Shown here: one piece after another, positions 1 through 11,917 of the stretch
Numbering within the stretch: position 1 is the first letter of the stretch
Layout of the letters: the number at the start of each line of letters is the position of its first letter
DNA from: Megamerina dolium
Taxonomy: Eukaryota > Arthropoda > Insecta > Diptera > Megamerinidae
DNA length: 64,000 nucleotides
Assembly (NCBI GenBank): GCA_963854835.1
Contig: OY978529.1
Location: 11,982,139 to 12,046,138, forward strand
Direction of reading: 5' to 3'
Notes under the pieces: model-generated
Told to the model about the DNA's origin: nothing
The model's database searches: none
Seen by the model: the letters and a program-made list of their open reading frames with translations, nothing else
Translations under genes and position numbers: made by a program

Positions 1-2365
1 CTATCCTTCAAAATGCCTTAGATGCAACGCTGGAGGAGCTATATATATATTTCGAGCGCGTGGAGAAAAGTCAACGTGATTTTTATCCCCAAACAAGGAA
101 ATAAACCAACAGAACTCCCGAAATCGTTCCGTCCCATCAGTTTAACTTCTTTTATTCTGAAAACAATGGAACGACTAATAGAAGGAAGAAGGAAGGATGG
201 AAGTTTCAAGCAAAGACTTGAAACTTCCATCCCCCTACACAAGAATCAATTCGCCTACACCAAAGGCAAATCAACCGAATCTGCATTACATTATCTCGTA
301 TCCAAAATCGAAAAATCCTTCGAATCCAAAGAACTAACTCTTTGTGCTTTTCTGGACATAGAAGGTGCTTTCGACAATACTGGATATGAGACTATCACTA
401 GAACTTTGGCACGTAGAGGTATAGACGAATACTCAGTTATTTGGGTAAAAGCTATGCTGGAAAACCGAGATATTTCAGCAAATTTAGGAAATACCAAAGT
501 AAACGTCAGAGCTGTTAAAGGCTGTCCCCAAGGAGGCGTTCTTTCCCCGCTACTATGGTCTCTCGTAATAGACGACCTCCTAGTCAAACTCTCTTCAACC
601 GGTTTCAATATAATCGGCTTGCAGACAACCTTGCTATCCTTGTTACATCAAAAAGTGGTAGTACGTTATCAAATCGCATGACGTATGCTCTTCAAATTAC
701 TGATCGATGGTGCGCCGCGAAAGCGGTTGTTGTTCCTTTCACAAGAAAGTACAAACCCGATTTCGGCGTAGTGCGTCTCCAAAACACTACTCTCGAATTC
801 TCAAATGTAGTCAAATATCTAGGCATCATCCTGGACAGAAGACTAAATTGGAATTCCCACTTAAGCTACACGCTAAATGAGGCGACTAAAGTTATGTAGA
901 CTTGCAAACGAATTTTTGGCCAAATATGGGGTTTATCACCTCAAATAGTTTTCTGGATGTACGCCACCATGGTTAGGCCAATTGTAACCTATGCTGCAGT
1001 GGTGTGGTGGCCAAAAGTTACCAAAATATCAGCAATCCGTGAATGCAATAAACTTCAAAGACTGGCATGTCCATCTCTAACCGCGGCTGTGAAATCTTGT
1101 CCCACGGCTAAACTAGACTCCTACCGCTTAACATTCATATTCAAAAATCAGCAGCAATCAGTGCCATTCGCATGTACCTTTTCCATAGTTCAACGTCGAG
1201 TTCAAGTGAACACGAAACAATCATCAAAAATATACACAATATAGAAATATGTTCTAACTCAGATTCCATGCCTCAAGAACTACACTATCACAAGCGCTTC
1301 TCCACAATCATACCAGACAGACTGGAACGGAAAACGAATAACAGCTTGATACCCTCAAGACATAATTACGCTTGGTTCACAGACGGATCGAGGACAGACG
1401 AAAGTACAGGCGCCGGGATATACGGTCCAAATACCCGCATATCTGTCGCAATGGGCTCGTGGCCAACTGTCTTCCAAACAGAAATACATGCCATAGAACT
1501 CTGTGCACGTCATATACATGCCCAAGGGCTCAAAGGAGTGCGTATTCTTATTTGCTCAGACAGCCAAGCTGCCATCAAATCTCTCTCCTCATGGGAGTTC
1601 TCGGCAAAACTAATCACCGAGTGCTTCCTTATCCTACAAAAACTCTATGCGAAACAAGGTCACATTATGTTGGGTGCCGGGGCACAAAGGAATTGAGGAC
1701 AATGAAGTGGCGGGCGAACGAGCAAGAGCTGGCTCGTCTTCTCCACTGACGGGCCCGGAACCTTTCTGCGGTATAAGCTGGACATCGGCCAAAGCTATGA
1801 TAGAAAAACATTATCATCACAAATACCTTCTACAATGGACAAATTCGCCAAGCGAAAGCTCTCATCAGCTTTAATGCAGCTTTTGACAGAATTAGTTTTA
1901 GCAGAACAAACCTACACCTAATAACCGGCTATCTCTCAGGACATAACTGGTTAAAATACCACCTTCACAACATGGGACTATCCTCCGATACGGAGTGTAG
2001 ACTCTGTCAGGAGGAGGATGAAACATCAATCCACATACTTTGGGAATATCAGGGCCTGGCCAGAATACGGCTTAAACACTTTCAGCTGAGTTTCCCAACA
2101 CCAGCTTCAATCATCAAAAGTTCGACAAGATTAATTCTATCCTTCATTAAAAAGCTAGAGGAGATTCTAGTGTCGTAAACAGGCTTGGGTACAAAAAATC
2201 TCGTTTGGTTGCAGTGCCCGTAACACTTGTGGTTGGCCCCCAGAAGTATCAGCTATAGGGCTCATATCCTCTAACAGATCTTGGTCTGGTTTCGCGTGGT
2301 CCACTTGATAAACAAGGATTATGTCCTTATTCCAACTTCACGCTCTCTTTTGATTGATTGATACT
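1..2365 (+). mobile_element. Degenerate non-LTR retrotransposon (LINE), RT and RNase H part
   Basis: Remnant of a LINE second ORF, cut by the window edge. From 130 the frame encodes reverse transcriptase blocks: FRPISLTSFILKTMERL, then CAFLDIEGAFDN (about 340-375) and KGCPQGGVLSPLLW (about 518-560). The frame shifts near 605-620. The catalytic box reads LADNLAIL, where active elements have (F/Y)ADD. A stop (TAG) interrupts the frame at 897-899, and it continues to about 1160 (MVRPIVTYAAVVWW). After another shift an RNase H domain follows at about 1365-1740 (WFTDGSRTDES, ICSDSQAAIKSL, then in another frame LCWVPGHKGIEDNEVAGE). A last frame at 1972-2178 has a damaged C-terminal zinc finger (CRLCQEEDETSIHILWEY, with W where a Cys is expected). 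A TTGA-like simple repeat near 2350-2362 may mark the 3' tail. The RNase H suggests an I- or LOA-like clade; the exact clade is not resolved. Not active. Confidence 0.85.
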
Positions 2366-4079
2366 ACTTACGTTGAGAGTCATTCATGGATGAAAAAAAA
2401 AATTCTAGGCGTCCTATAAAAACAGCTAAGTTGATAGTCGGTGTTTAAGTGTGATATACATGTCACACTTGTCATATGACGTAAAATTCCATTATCATAA
2501 GACGTTACATTTGAAAACCGCGCCCTGATCAAGGCTAATTATAAAGATATGGACGGTAAATTAAGTTGTTCTTTCTATTACTTCCGATAAACAGAATTAT
2601 TCGAAATAACGACCATTGTTATCGATCACCTCTTGACATATTTAGGGTAGAGCCAGCCGTTATTCCATCTTCGTAGAACTGGGATGTGGCCGAAGAACGT
2701 CAAGGGATTTTCGCAGTAATTTCTAGACTGAAATTTTTTCCACCGTAGGGAATTTTCAAGGGACCGGTAGTATGAAGATGTGAAGTGTGTAGACTGGCGT
2801 CGCATTCTATCCGCGTTTACTTGATTATTCCGGTCAATTCATTAGTTCTCACTCAGTTCAAGCGGCATCCACTAATCGAGCTTCTTGACGAATCTATCTA
2901 ACTATGATTTTTATGATTTTTAACTAACAGCATGCGAGTACGGCCGTCCGGCTTACAATTTTGAAGCAATTGGGGCCTAACCACGACAATACTTTACTCA
3001 ATGTTGGCTTGCACTTCATCAAAAGTTGCTTGTTTATCAGCATAAACTAGCCCTTTCACATATTCCCACAAGAAATAGTCCAGCGGCATAAACTCCCAAG
3101 ATCTTGCGGGTTAGTTCACAGATCCATTTCGAGAGATTATGTTGCCGCCAAATGTTTCCTTCAATAAATCGATTGCTAAGTTCGATGTATTTTTTCAATA
3201 TTCAATATGTCAATATTAGCGGTGTCAATATTTCCATGATTAAATTGCAGACCTCACTGAGTACAAATAACGTTTGGGTTACTAGCATTGATAACTGCCA
3301 TATCGTTTAATCCCTATCAGAAAACGCTTCACTCTAAAAAAAACAAAACAACTTATTACTTACCCTGTGCTCAACAAGATCAATGGATTGCTTCAATCCC
3401 TGAACTGTATTCGAAAATTTTTTTCATCTTCTTCACTTTTTCCAGAGCTAATAAGTAGCAGCAGAGACGGATACATGTGTTGTGTACTATTTATCAACAA
3501 CACCACGTTACCCAATTCCCTAAGTGTTGGGAGTACTCTCCGAACTTCAACACTGATCACCTGAAAACTAGAGTTGAATTGGTGGAGTATACCACCATTC
3601 ACCCATTCAATAAAAGCGCCTTGTTGTCCACCTTCCTTTGGCTTTATTCTCCCTATTTGCACTTATTTACTTTTACAACTGTTAATCTTAAACACTAATA
3701 CTGCAGGGCCTCGTAAGGATCACAGTATCACTGTAAACTCACACTGTAAACTCACTCAAAATCCGTCTACCCTCAGTAAGCTGGCAGCTTATATACAATT
3801 TTTCCTAAAACTATCCACATACCAACCTACAATCTACAATCCACATTCGACAATCGATTCACACCACATGTGTGCAACTCAGTTGGCATCCACACATTCC
3901 ACAATTATAAGAAATATGGATTGTGTATTTCACAACTATGAGCAATGTTGGTATGTCCATAGATAACTATGTATTTCACAATTTCGGGAAATATGTCTCG
4001 AGGCAAAATATGCACATGTGCATATTTGTTTTTGTTTTATTTATTTCTTATGTTTTTTCAACTATTTTGACAGTTCCGA
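2366..4079. other. Intergenic stretch with no recognised feature
   Basis: Lies between the LINE remnant and the first SINE copy. Only short open frames without recognisable motifs are present (for example 3104-3310 and 3574-3966). No RNA gene or TIR was seen. Confidence 0.4.
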
Positions 4080-4310
4080 CAGTCTAGTGGAACCTAAGAA
4101 CTGTTGTGACCGGTTCCGCTTTTTCTGAGCTTTGTCACATAGTTCTTTTAGAAGCTTTTCCATGGCAAATTGTTACGGCCGCAAGAATTGCCAACTGCTT
4201 GCCGAGAGGTGGGTACCGTTTGAAAGGAAAATCTTTTCGATATTAAAGTTATGCTTCAGCCGAAAAGTCAACACACTCACCACTAAGCTACACTAATACC
4301 TCATACTGTG
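4080..4310 (-). mobile_element. tRNA-derived SINE, diverged copy 1
   Basis: The plus-strand text at 4085-4290 parallels the SINE at 11253-11590. Both share the blocks ggcaaattgttac, aattgccaa, ggtgggtaccgtt, gaaaatcttttcgatatta and tatgcttcagccg, followed by a degenerate ...ccactaagctac... that corresponds to the A-box region on the minus strand. The segment holding the B box appears deleted. The copy is old and has no clear tail. Confidence 0.65.
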
Positions 4311-4626
4311 TTTCACTTAAAGTTACAGTACAAAGCTGGAAATTCAGAAAGCCACTGACTTCTCTAACTACCCTTATATCGCGTAAAACAAGTTAACCTA
4401 AAAAAAAAAAACAGTCAAAATCACTGCATTCACCGTACTCAAATTATGATATTAAGAAACTCAAATAATGTTTTGCTAAATTCATGTATCAGGTGTAGTA
4501 AAAATAAATCCATTATTTTTCCAATAGATGGCTTTAGTAATCTGTATCTCGCGTTGTACAAGTGCGATCGTTTTACGCTAGATGGCCTTAGAAAGATAGG
4601 ATTTTGTACTAAATAAACTTTTCAGG

Positions 4627-5170
4627 CAGTTTTGTGATTGCTTGACTCAGTATTGTTTGGACACCAGTAAAGAGGAAATAGGCCATATTTTACAGTTTTT
4701 CTTCGATAAAGGCGAAAACGGAAGCCAGACGGCTGAAAATATGAATAATGTTTATGGTCCTGATACTGTGACAGCAATTCACATGCAATTTTGGTTTCGT
4801 CGATTCCGTTCCGGTAATTTTGATTTCAAAAATGCACGCTCTGGAAGGTCAATTGTAAAATAATGGAAATCGTCGAGTCTGACCGTCATGTAAACACTGT
4901 TTTTATTGCACAAAACACCATTTGGAACCATTTAAATAAGGCTGGATACAAAAAGAAGCTCGATGTATGGGTGCCACACGAGTTAACGAAAAAAACCTCA
5001 TGAACCGAATTTCCATATGCGAATCGTTGCTGAATCGCAACAAAATCGATCCATTTCTGAAGTGGATTACTGGTTACTGGTGGTGAAAAGTGGCTCACTT
5101 ACGACAACGTCAAGTGAAAACGGTCATGGTCGACTAGCGATGAGCCGGCGACAAAAAATTTCATTTCATT
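4627..5170 (+). mobile_element. Decayed mariner transposase remnant
   Basis: The frame at 4642-4860 encodes a mariner-type N-terminal helix-turn-helix region (EEIGHILQFFFDKGEN ... VTAIHMQFWFRRFRSGNFD). Further pieces follow in shifted frames: VWVPHELTKK (about 4965-4995), a segment resembling the usual mariner text before the first catalytic Asp, and TGGEKWLTYDN near 5075-5105. Mariners normally read TGDEKW there, so the first catalytic Asp is replaced by Gly. Several frameshifts and stops are present. No terminal inverted repeats were identified and the C-terminal catalytic part is missing. It is unrelated by insertion to the better preserved mariner at 29470. Confidence 0.8.
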
Positions 5171-6040
5171 TCAAAAATGAATACAGGTAATTGGTTAATT
5201 GGTTAATCAACTAATCAAAAAGTTATTCATGACTGCCTGGAGGCGTGCACCGAGAATTGCCTCAATTATCCTTCCAACAGATTGCTTTAAAACATTTAAA
5301 TTTGGTTTTGTTTTGTAAACTTCCTATCTGAAAAGAACTCTACATGAAAAAAATCACGCAAATGAATCAAGGTCAGGAGATCTTGCTTGAGAACGGAATA
5401 TGTAATTTTTCGAAATCAGCTTTTTGGGGGAATTTTCGCTACAATTCTGTCATAACAGACGTGGCTATGTGGCAAGTTGCATCATCCCAGTTGAAACCAC
5501 ATAGAAATCTCTTTCAAGGTACTAGTTTTGAAAAGGAACTCTTTCAACATCTTTAAGTAAAAAAAAAAGTAAAACCCTTGTGCTTTGATGAAACTGCACA
5601 CACCATATTGTGACACAAAGTGGTTGCACCTCCGTCTCATGGCGTATCTGCGGGTTAGAATCACTCCATACTCGAGACTTGTGTTTGTTAACCGTTGAAC
5701 CGTTAACGACATAAAAATCCAGCTCCCAGCGGTTCGGCAAGTCAGCTGTGTGTGACAGTTAAATTATTAGTTGGGAATAAGTTTAAATCTTTATGCACAA
5801 TTGTCTGCAGTGACTATCTACTGATATTCATTTGAGCAGAAAAGCTCTCAGTCGAGGATTGACCTTCTTACGAGATTGTCCCGATCCCCCAATGGCATTT
5901 CCTTATGCTTCCTTGGAAAAAATGCTCGAAATTCAAACGATTCAACGTGTCCAAACGATACTCACCGGAAAAATAAATTACTAACGCAATAATTTGCTGA
6001 CTGCAACAATAATAAAACTCAATAATTAGAGAATTTTCCA
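5171..6040. other. Intergenic stretch, nothing recognised
   Basis: Lies between the mariner remnant and the presumed 3' end of Msp300. Short open frames (5344-5556, 5482-5740) show no known motif and overlap each other on opposite strands. It could be unrecognised repeat DNA. Confidence 0.35.
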
Positions 6041-6044
6041 AAAC

Positions 6045-7487
6045 CTTTTTGTTTTATTTATATTTATATTTTAAAAAATTTATAACAAGTCGAACAAATG
6101 TGTTGATCATATCAATAAAAAAATAATAATAACAATCTCATAACATTTTATTTGCAATTGTTGGAAAATTGCAAAGCATTGGTGAAAAGTAATTCTAAGC
6201 AATAATACAAGATAGTACATAATAGGGTATAATTTCAATTGACAAACAATAATAGAATTGATGAAATCATTTCAAATTTGCTTCAAATATATATATGTAT
6301 GCATACATATGTACATATAATGAACGCTTTCAATCTAAAAATACCTAAATTTGCTTGGATGGATTATTGCCATAGTAGTGTACTATTAAGTAATAGATAT
6401 ATAAATACACACACACACATATTGTTTGAAACTAAAAACATATGTGTGATTTGTAGAGTTATCACCGTTGTTGGACATTTCCAGTATAAAATATAAATTT
6501 GATAAAACAAAAACCATTTTTTTTTTCATATTTTGCATGTTTGTTTTTCTTTTTTTTTTTTTTTTAATAACGTTAGACACAAAGTTTTTTGAGTTTGCTA
6601 CTTGGGAAGATCTCAGGAGGGAATGTATTTAAAATGTGTGTATATGGAAAAGTCACATTCATCTTGAAAGATGATAAATTTGAATTATTCGAAACACTAA
6701 AAATAAAATCATCGATTTACAAAAAAAAGGGACATCAGTAAAATAGAAAACAAACAAAACAAAAAACCAACGCCAAGACTAATTATTAGAAACTACATTG
6801 AAGAGTTTTAAAATTAGCCAAGCTATTGGTGTATCGCGCCTTCGATATATTTTCAGTATCGTTTATTAGAATTTATTGTTTCTCATTTACTGATTGAGCG
6901 TCGTTTTTTCTCTTTCTCTTTTTTTTTTTTTTTTTGATTTTTTGTTTTTTTTTGTTTTATATAATTTGTGTGCGTTTCGTGTGTACATAAATTATTTAGG
7001 GGATTCACAAAGTGCCATAATATACCATATTGCCAGAGTGTTATAAAATTTTACAAAAGTTTAAAAAATCTTGTTGTTGGCTTCCATACAAAAACTACTT
7101 AGCACAATACAATTCTGTTTCTCTCTAATTGTTGTGTAGAAATAGCATAAACAATTCTGACATATGACGACTTTATGAAGCCCTGTGAATCAGCTAATCT
7201 TATTTGATTGCTTGCAAGTCTATTTTGGTTCTTATAATAATAATAATGCAACAACAATACCTCCCTATCCAAGAGCTACATCAATTTATGATTCATTCCT
7301 TTTTTTTTTGTTTTGTTTTCGTCTGATTCGAATGATTTCAACAATTTATAAAAGGTATACAAATTCTTGAAAACGATTTAATACTTTTTCCTTTACAATT
7401 TCAAATCTTCCAATTTGAATACATAAACATGTACAAGAAGAAATAATAAGCAAGAGATTATGTTTGAAGCCTGATTATGTGTGATGC
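6045..7487 (-). other. Msp300: Probable 3' UTR of the KASH-encoding Msp300 transcript
   Basis: AT-rich non-coding DNA directly downstream of the KASH stop codon. Candidate minus-strand AATAAA signals (TTTATT on the plus strand) lie near 6865-6885, 6146 and 6053. Homopolymer T runs (plus strand) at 6520-6565 and 6910-6955 are simple sequence. Which signal is used cannot be told from sequence, so the left limit is a guess. Confidence 0.4.
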
Positions 7488-7734
7488 TTAGACTGGTGGT
7501 GGTCCATTTGGATACGTTAGCATTGGTTCTAAGCTACGTCCAAAGGTGTTCGAAAACATGCAGGCATAGTCCTCACCGTGGGGCACAAGAGTGGCAACAC
7601 CCAACAACAGTAACATCAGTGCTTGTATGGGTAGAGAGGCACGAGCAACTCGGCCGAGAAAGCGAGCACTTCGCGCAAGTACGGTGGTGTTGATGATATC
7701 GCCATCGACAACATTGCCATCGGATGGAGTGGTG
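7488..7734 (-). CDS. Msp300: Msp300 last coding exon: KASH domain
   Basis: Acceptor AG at 7736-7735. The exon completes an Asn codon split with the exon ending at 9046, then reads [17 protein letters not shown]. The KASH domain follows: a juxtamembrane basic segment ([16 protein letters not shown]), a transmembrane helix ([14 protein letters not shown]), and a luminal tail of about 30 residues containing [13 protein letters not shown] and ending NGPPPV before the stop at 7488. The conserved luminal Cys (DYAC), which in vertebrate nesprins forms a disulfide with SUN, and the terminal PPPx that fits the SUN pocket are both present. The line-up with vertebrate nesprins (RAALPLQ...LVP...DYSC...NGPPP) is from family knowledge. 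This tail should place the KASH isoform in the outer nuclear membrane. Confidence 0.97.
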
Positions 7735-9045
7735 CTGTTGTAAAAAAGAAAAATAAAGTAATTTTTTTTTTTTTTGAATATTTGATTTATACAATATATA
7801 CAAAATAAAAACATTTCAATTGAAAACATTTTGAGATGACATAAAGATGTGTAAATTTCAATTTGGTTTTGACATTAAAACTGGCTCAAGTGTTGAGTTT
7901 CTCTTTTCATATAGAAAGCCTTTTTAAGAATTTGTGTAAAGGTCTTGCACAGTAGATGAGATATACATTTCTACTTTTACCCTTCTACTTAAGGGACTCT
8001 CCCCCCTCTCTCTCTCTCTCTTTCTCTCAAGAGAGGTGAAATATGTAACCGATTCCCATTTATTTTTACTTTCAACATTTTTTAAAAATATGCTTACCCC
8101 CTGATTATGGTCTCCCCGACACATAGAATTACCTGAAAATCTGCAATAAATCTCCAGAGCTGCCTATAAATCAACCCTAGCGCAGTGAACTGTATGACTT
8201 TTTTCCCACATATACATACCTACCACTTTTGTTCACTTCTTGGATGAGCTTCTCTATAAAATTGATGATATTATCGAATCGAGAGACCCATTTTGAGCCA
8301 TAAATCTCGCTGAGACCTACTGATGTTGAGGTATATGTTACAACCAGCCGGAGTTGTTTATAGATTGAAGGACATGGCAGATCTCTATTTTAGATACCTG
8401 TCTTAGGTTATCAAAGAAAGGGCTATCTAAGGATGTTAATCGGTTGCTGGCCAAGGCCGGGTATTTGCACAAGAAATGCTCCACCGTCTCCTTAGCGGTT
8501 ATGTCGTTACAGCTTCTGCAATGGTCGTTGTGCGGAATACCCATTTTCTCTGCATGTGTACCAATGGCCCAGTGGCCTGAGCATACTGCTATTAGTTTGT
8601 GAATGACGGCCCTAGGTCTACTCAGAAGGCTCCTTGCCCACTTCTCATTGTAGTCTAGCCAGGTGGCTTTTGAAATTGCGCAGGTTGTGGTGCTTGTCCG
8701 TTTCCGCTGCGCTTTGTTTAGGTAGTATTTTTGAATGATCCCTTCAGCTTCGGCTAGGGGAACGCCTACATCGGCATTGGTTGTTCGTTCATTGTCTGCA
8801 GATGAGCCCCTACGGGGGTGTGATTCACCATATATTTTAATGAATTCTTCAACTCTCATCATTCGCTTTTAGCCTAGGATAGAAATGTTAATCTCATTGA
8901 CTGGGCAAGACCTCAACCTCATCATTATGGTATCAATATCGGACATTTTAGGAATCAGAATTCGGTTTTGATTCAAGGAAGCAATATTTTCAGCATTTAC
9001 AAATATATTCATAAAATTATAAAAATAAAGCATGCAAATATTTAC
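7735..9045 (-). other. Msp300 intron holding a LINE 3' fragment
   Basis: Donor GTAAAT at 9045-9040, acceptor AACAG at 7739-7735. A pyrimidine-rich (CT)n stretch lies at 8000-8030 on the plus strand. The main content is the minus-strand LINE fragment at 8160-8875. Confidence 0.8.
8160..8875 (-). mobile_element. LINE 3' fragment (post-RNase H region with CCHC finger)
   Basis: An open frame at 8338-8862 encodes about 174 residues typical of the region after RNase H in Jockey/I-type LINEs. It contains LAEAEGIIQKYYLNKAQ, then WLDYNEKWARSLLSRP, the GHWAIGTHAEKMG block and a CCHC-type finger (CRSCN ... ETVEHFLCKYPAL), ending near SINNSGWL. Upstream RT sequence is absent, so the copy is 5'-truncated. 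It lies in the same orientation as Msp300. The frame is intact over its length, so it is younger than the LINE at 1-2365. The 3' UTR boundary near 8160 is estimated. Confidence 0.8.
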
Positions 9046-9122
9046 TTTGTGTCATCGGTGCTGTGTGCGGCAAACGTCATATAATTTGTAGAAGGTAGTG
9101 TTGCAAAGGTTTGATCCAAATG
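9046..9122 (-). CDS. Msp300: Msp300 penultimate coding exon
   Basis: Acceptor after a T-rich run (AACAG, AG at 9124-9123); donor GT at 9045-9044. The 77-nt exon encodes HLDQTFATLPSTN then YMTFAAHSTDDT, and ends two bases into a codon that the KASH exon completes as Asn. It is the short linker between the last spectrin-like exon and KASH. Without splicing the frame stops at once (TAA overlapping the donor), which supports the donor. No domain of its own. Confidence 0.85.
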
Positions 9123-10788
9123 CTGTTAAAAAAAAAAAAAATTAAATCAAATCAAATCAAAATCGTATACAAAATTAAGAAAACATTCGACAAAATATAT
9201 TGCTTACAATAGTTTCTACTAAATACTACAAAAATACAAAATTTGACAAAAATTTAAGATGACATAATCAATTCAAAAGACTACGATAAGTAACTAATTG
9301 TTTCACTTTTGCCATGACTATCATTTTCATAGGACTTTTCAAATTGTATCATTATATCCCCAACAAACCAAACATGCTTGTAAAAAACTTACAGTAAGCT
9401 AATACACGCAAGCTATAGGCTTGGAAAAATCTTGCGAAATTATTGTAAAATACTTCAAAATTATTATAGTATAAACAAAAGGGAAACCTTGGAAGTATAC
9501 TCCTTGCTATTGTATTATTGTATAACCATTGTAAATAGCTTACAGTAATGCTTATATACAATTAATAAAATAGCCTTTTACAATCAATTGACAAGCTTAA
9601 GATTAACGTACTATATTACCTTACGGCAATTTTTTTAAATAACGTGTTTTTTATTGTATTGTATATTTTAACTGTTTTTCTATAAAATGCGAATAAAAGT
9701 CTCACTATATCTATTGTAAATATTATGTAAAGATGACGGCAAAGAATTTCGTCACTTGTAATATTATTTTATTTGTTACAATTTTGTTAACATGCTTTCG
9801 AAAGTCTTTTAAATTTCTATTGTATGTAAGCTTACGCCAAGCATTATTGTGAAATGCTTAGCCAATTATTTAGTGAGTTGTAGCATGAAATAGTTTTTCT
9901 TTCCAATATAATTTTGATCTACTGTAGAATTGTTGTTTAGGAATTTAGGAAGGGCTTTAAATTTGATGTAATTTAAAAATTTAGAAACCATCGATCTTGA
10001 TGATATGTGGTACCAACGAGATGACTCTACAACCCATACAACTCGTGAACGCATCGACTTGTTGAAAACAAAGTTGAATGAAAGCGTTTTTTCACGATTT
10101 CGACTTGCAATTAACACTGCTGGATTATATTTTATGTGGGTATGATTAGGGATCGAGTGGACCCCACGATTAATATATAAACGAGCCTGCTGCTGCAGAC
10201 CTTGCGTTGTGCACAAAATACTTTTCATGTTCATGCTGACGCATGTTTAAATTGTAGAGGATTAAGTCAGCTACAAAATGCCAATTTTCATTATTTCCAA
10301 ACAAAACGAGCTTTTAACATAACGAACAATTTCTTGTTTTAATTTTTGCTGTACGATAAATAGGAGCCGAGATATTCGCGACAAAACAATACAAACAATT
10401 AATCGATTAAAAAATTAATCGATAATTAAACTGTAGATGTCTGCGATATTCATGACCGAAACCATAAGTATGTAAAAACGAACACAACTATCGTCGCAGT
10501 CATACACTTCCGCGCCTTTGATCAATAGTTGAATTTACTTTCTACTCTTTGGCACAATTCAATATTCCGAGAGTAAATCATTTAAAAAATAATCATATAT
10601 ACAAGATAGTTTTGGAGAGTGATTCATATTGATTATTAAAAATAAATTTGAAATACTTTAAAAGCTGTAATATTACTTATTACTACGACTTCTATTAATA
10701 CAAAATCAAAATATTATTTCAAATAGTCCTACGTTTCTAGCCCTAGATAAACCAGTTACGAAGAAGACGTAAAGCAAAGAATACATAC
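9123..10788 (-). other. Msp300 intron, nothing recognised
   Basis: About 1.67 kb of AT-rich sequence. An open frame at 9866-10234 (minus) has no known motif. A small palindromic ATTAATCGAT-type repeat lies near 10400-10430. No mobile element was identified. Confidence 0.5.
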
Positions 10789-10918
10789 CTCGTCCGAGAA
10801 CATATGCTGCGGCACTCCTATATCTTCGCCATTGTATCCTAGTACGGCACCCAATTTTACTATATAAATGCCAGAAAGTCGACGCAATGATTGTAGACGC
10901 AGGCGTAGGTCAGTGAGT
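10789..10918 (-). CDS. Msp300: Msp300 exon before the KASH linker
   Basis: Acceptor TTTCCAG (AG at 10920-10919), donor GAG|GTATGT (GT at 10788-10787). It completes an Arg codon split with the exon ending at 11918, then encodes [18 protein letters not shown] followed by [14 protein letters not shown] and [11 protein letters not shown], ending in phase 0. The leucine-rich helix continues the last spectrin-like repeat. The glycine-rich remainder is the start of the linker to the membrane. Confidence 0.88.
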
Positions 10919-11917
10919 CTGGAAAGTGTTCTTGAATTGAATACGATTGTAGGAAGTCTTTTCAATTAATAACTCGAATGATATGTTAAAATGGGCGGAC
11001 GAAAAAAGTTTTAGTTTAAACAAAAAATGGCAACAAAATAAATAAATTATGAACAAAAAAAGAAAAATAAATTGCAATACAAAGCATTGAATAACTGAAA
11101 AATTATAATAAATGACGCATGATTTACAAATCTAATCTACAAAACGTGCATACTTTATGTGGGCCGATTTAAACTTGTGTCAATTTTAACAAATCATAAT
11201 TTTTGAACTATGCTATTCGAGTTGTTAAACTAATATTCATTTTAGACTATCTAGGTTAGGTTAGGTTATGTGGCTGCCCTCTATCTGAGAGGATACACTT
11301 AGGTCATAAAGGCCCATTGGAAGGGACCTACTTATATCAGCCGTTTCCGAATGTCAGAACCCTTGTGACGTCACTTTAACTTAGTCTTGTCACAGAGCTC
11401 TTTTAAGAAGCATTTTTGGCAAATTGTTACTGCCGGAAAAATTGCCAATTTTTGCAGGCAGGTGGGTACCGTTCGAAAGAAAAATCTTTTCGATATTAAA
11501 TTTTATTATGCTTCAGCCGGGGATTGAACCCACGACTTACAGATCAGAATGCCAACGCACTAATCACTGAGCTACGGCAAGCACTCAACCACAAGTAATT
11601 GAGGTTTAAAAAAAAAAAGAAAGCTTAAGCAAATGAACGGCTATCATGAAAGTCAAAGCAAAAAGATTCAAACATAAGAATATTCAAGTTTCAAGCCGAA
11701 GTAATAACGTGAGAGACGTAATGAAAGGTTTAGGTTTTAAGTCATTCCAAGAATATAGGCTATATAAATGGGCATACGAAGAGCAGTATAATTCAATTTT
11801 CATTTATATTGACTTGAGTGATTTTGTTTCATTGTTCATGTACTGGTATAGATTATTTGATTTTGCCCCCAAATTTGTTCTTCGTTCCGCCCAAAATATT
11901 GAGCTTTTGTAACCTAC
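10919..11917 (-). other. Msp300 intron with a full-length SINE
   Basis: Contains the SINE at 11253-11590 and simple AT-rich DNA. A plus-strand open frame at 11646-11912 has no support as a gene. Confidence 0.7.
11253..11590 (-). mobile_element. tRNA-derived SINE, most complete copy
   Basis: Read on the minus strand from about 11590, it starts with a tRNA-like head: an A box (TAGCTCAGTGATTAGTGCG, about 11558-11576) and, about 30 nt on, a B box (GGTTCAATCCC, about 11520-11530). These are the internal RNA polymerase III promoter parts. A tRNA-unrelated body follows. The 3' region reads CAATGGGCCTTTATGACC and AGGGCAGCC, and the element ends in a (CCTAA)n-like tail at 11253-11268. It is not a functional tRNA gene: no acceptor-stem pairing was seen. 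Related copies are at 4080-4310 and 18373-18495. Confidence 0.82.

Noticed and set aside
9866..10234. Minus-strand open frame of 122 codons in an intron
   Set aside because: No recognisable motif, low-complexity AT-rich context, and no fitting splice sites.
10395..10430. Palindromic ATTAATCGAT-type repeat as a regulatory site
   Set aside because: Short and AT-rich in a non-conserved intron; nothing links it to a factor.
11500..11590. tRNA gene on the minus strand
   Set aside because: The A and B boxes are present, but they head a SINE body and no acceptor-stem pairing or anticodon arm was found.
11646..11912. Plus-strand open frame of 88 codons next to the SINE
   Set aside because: No known motif; it lies in an intron antisense to Msp300 and is short enough to be chance.
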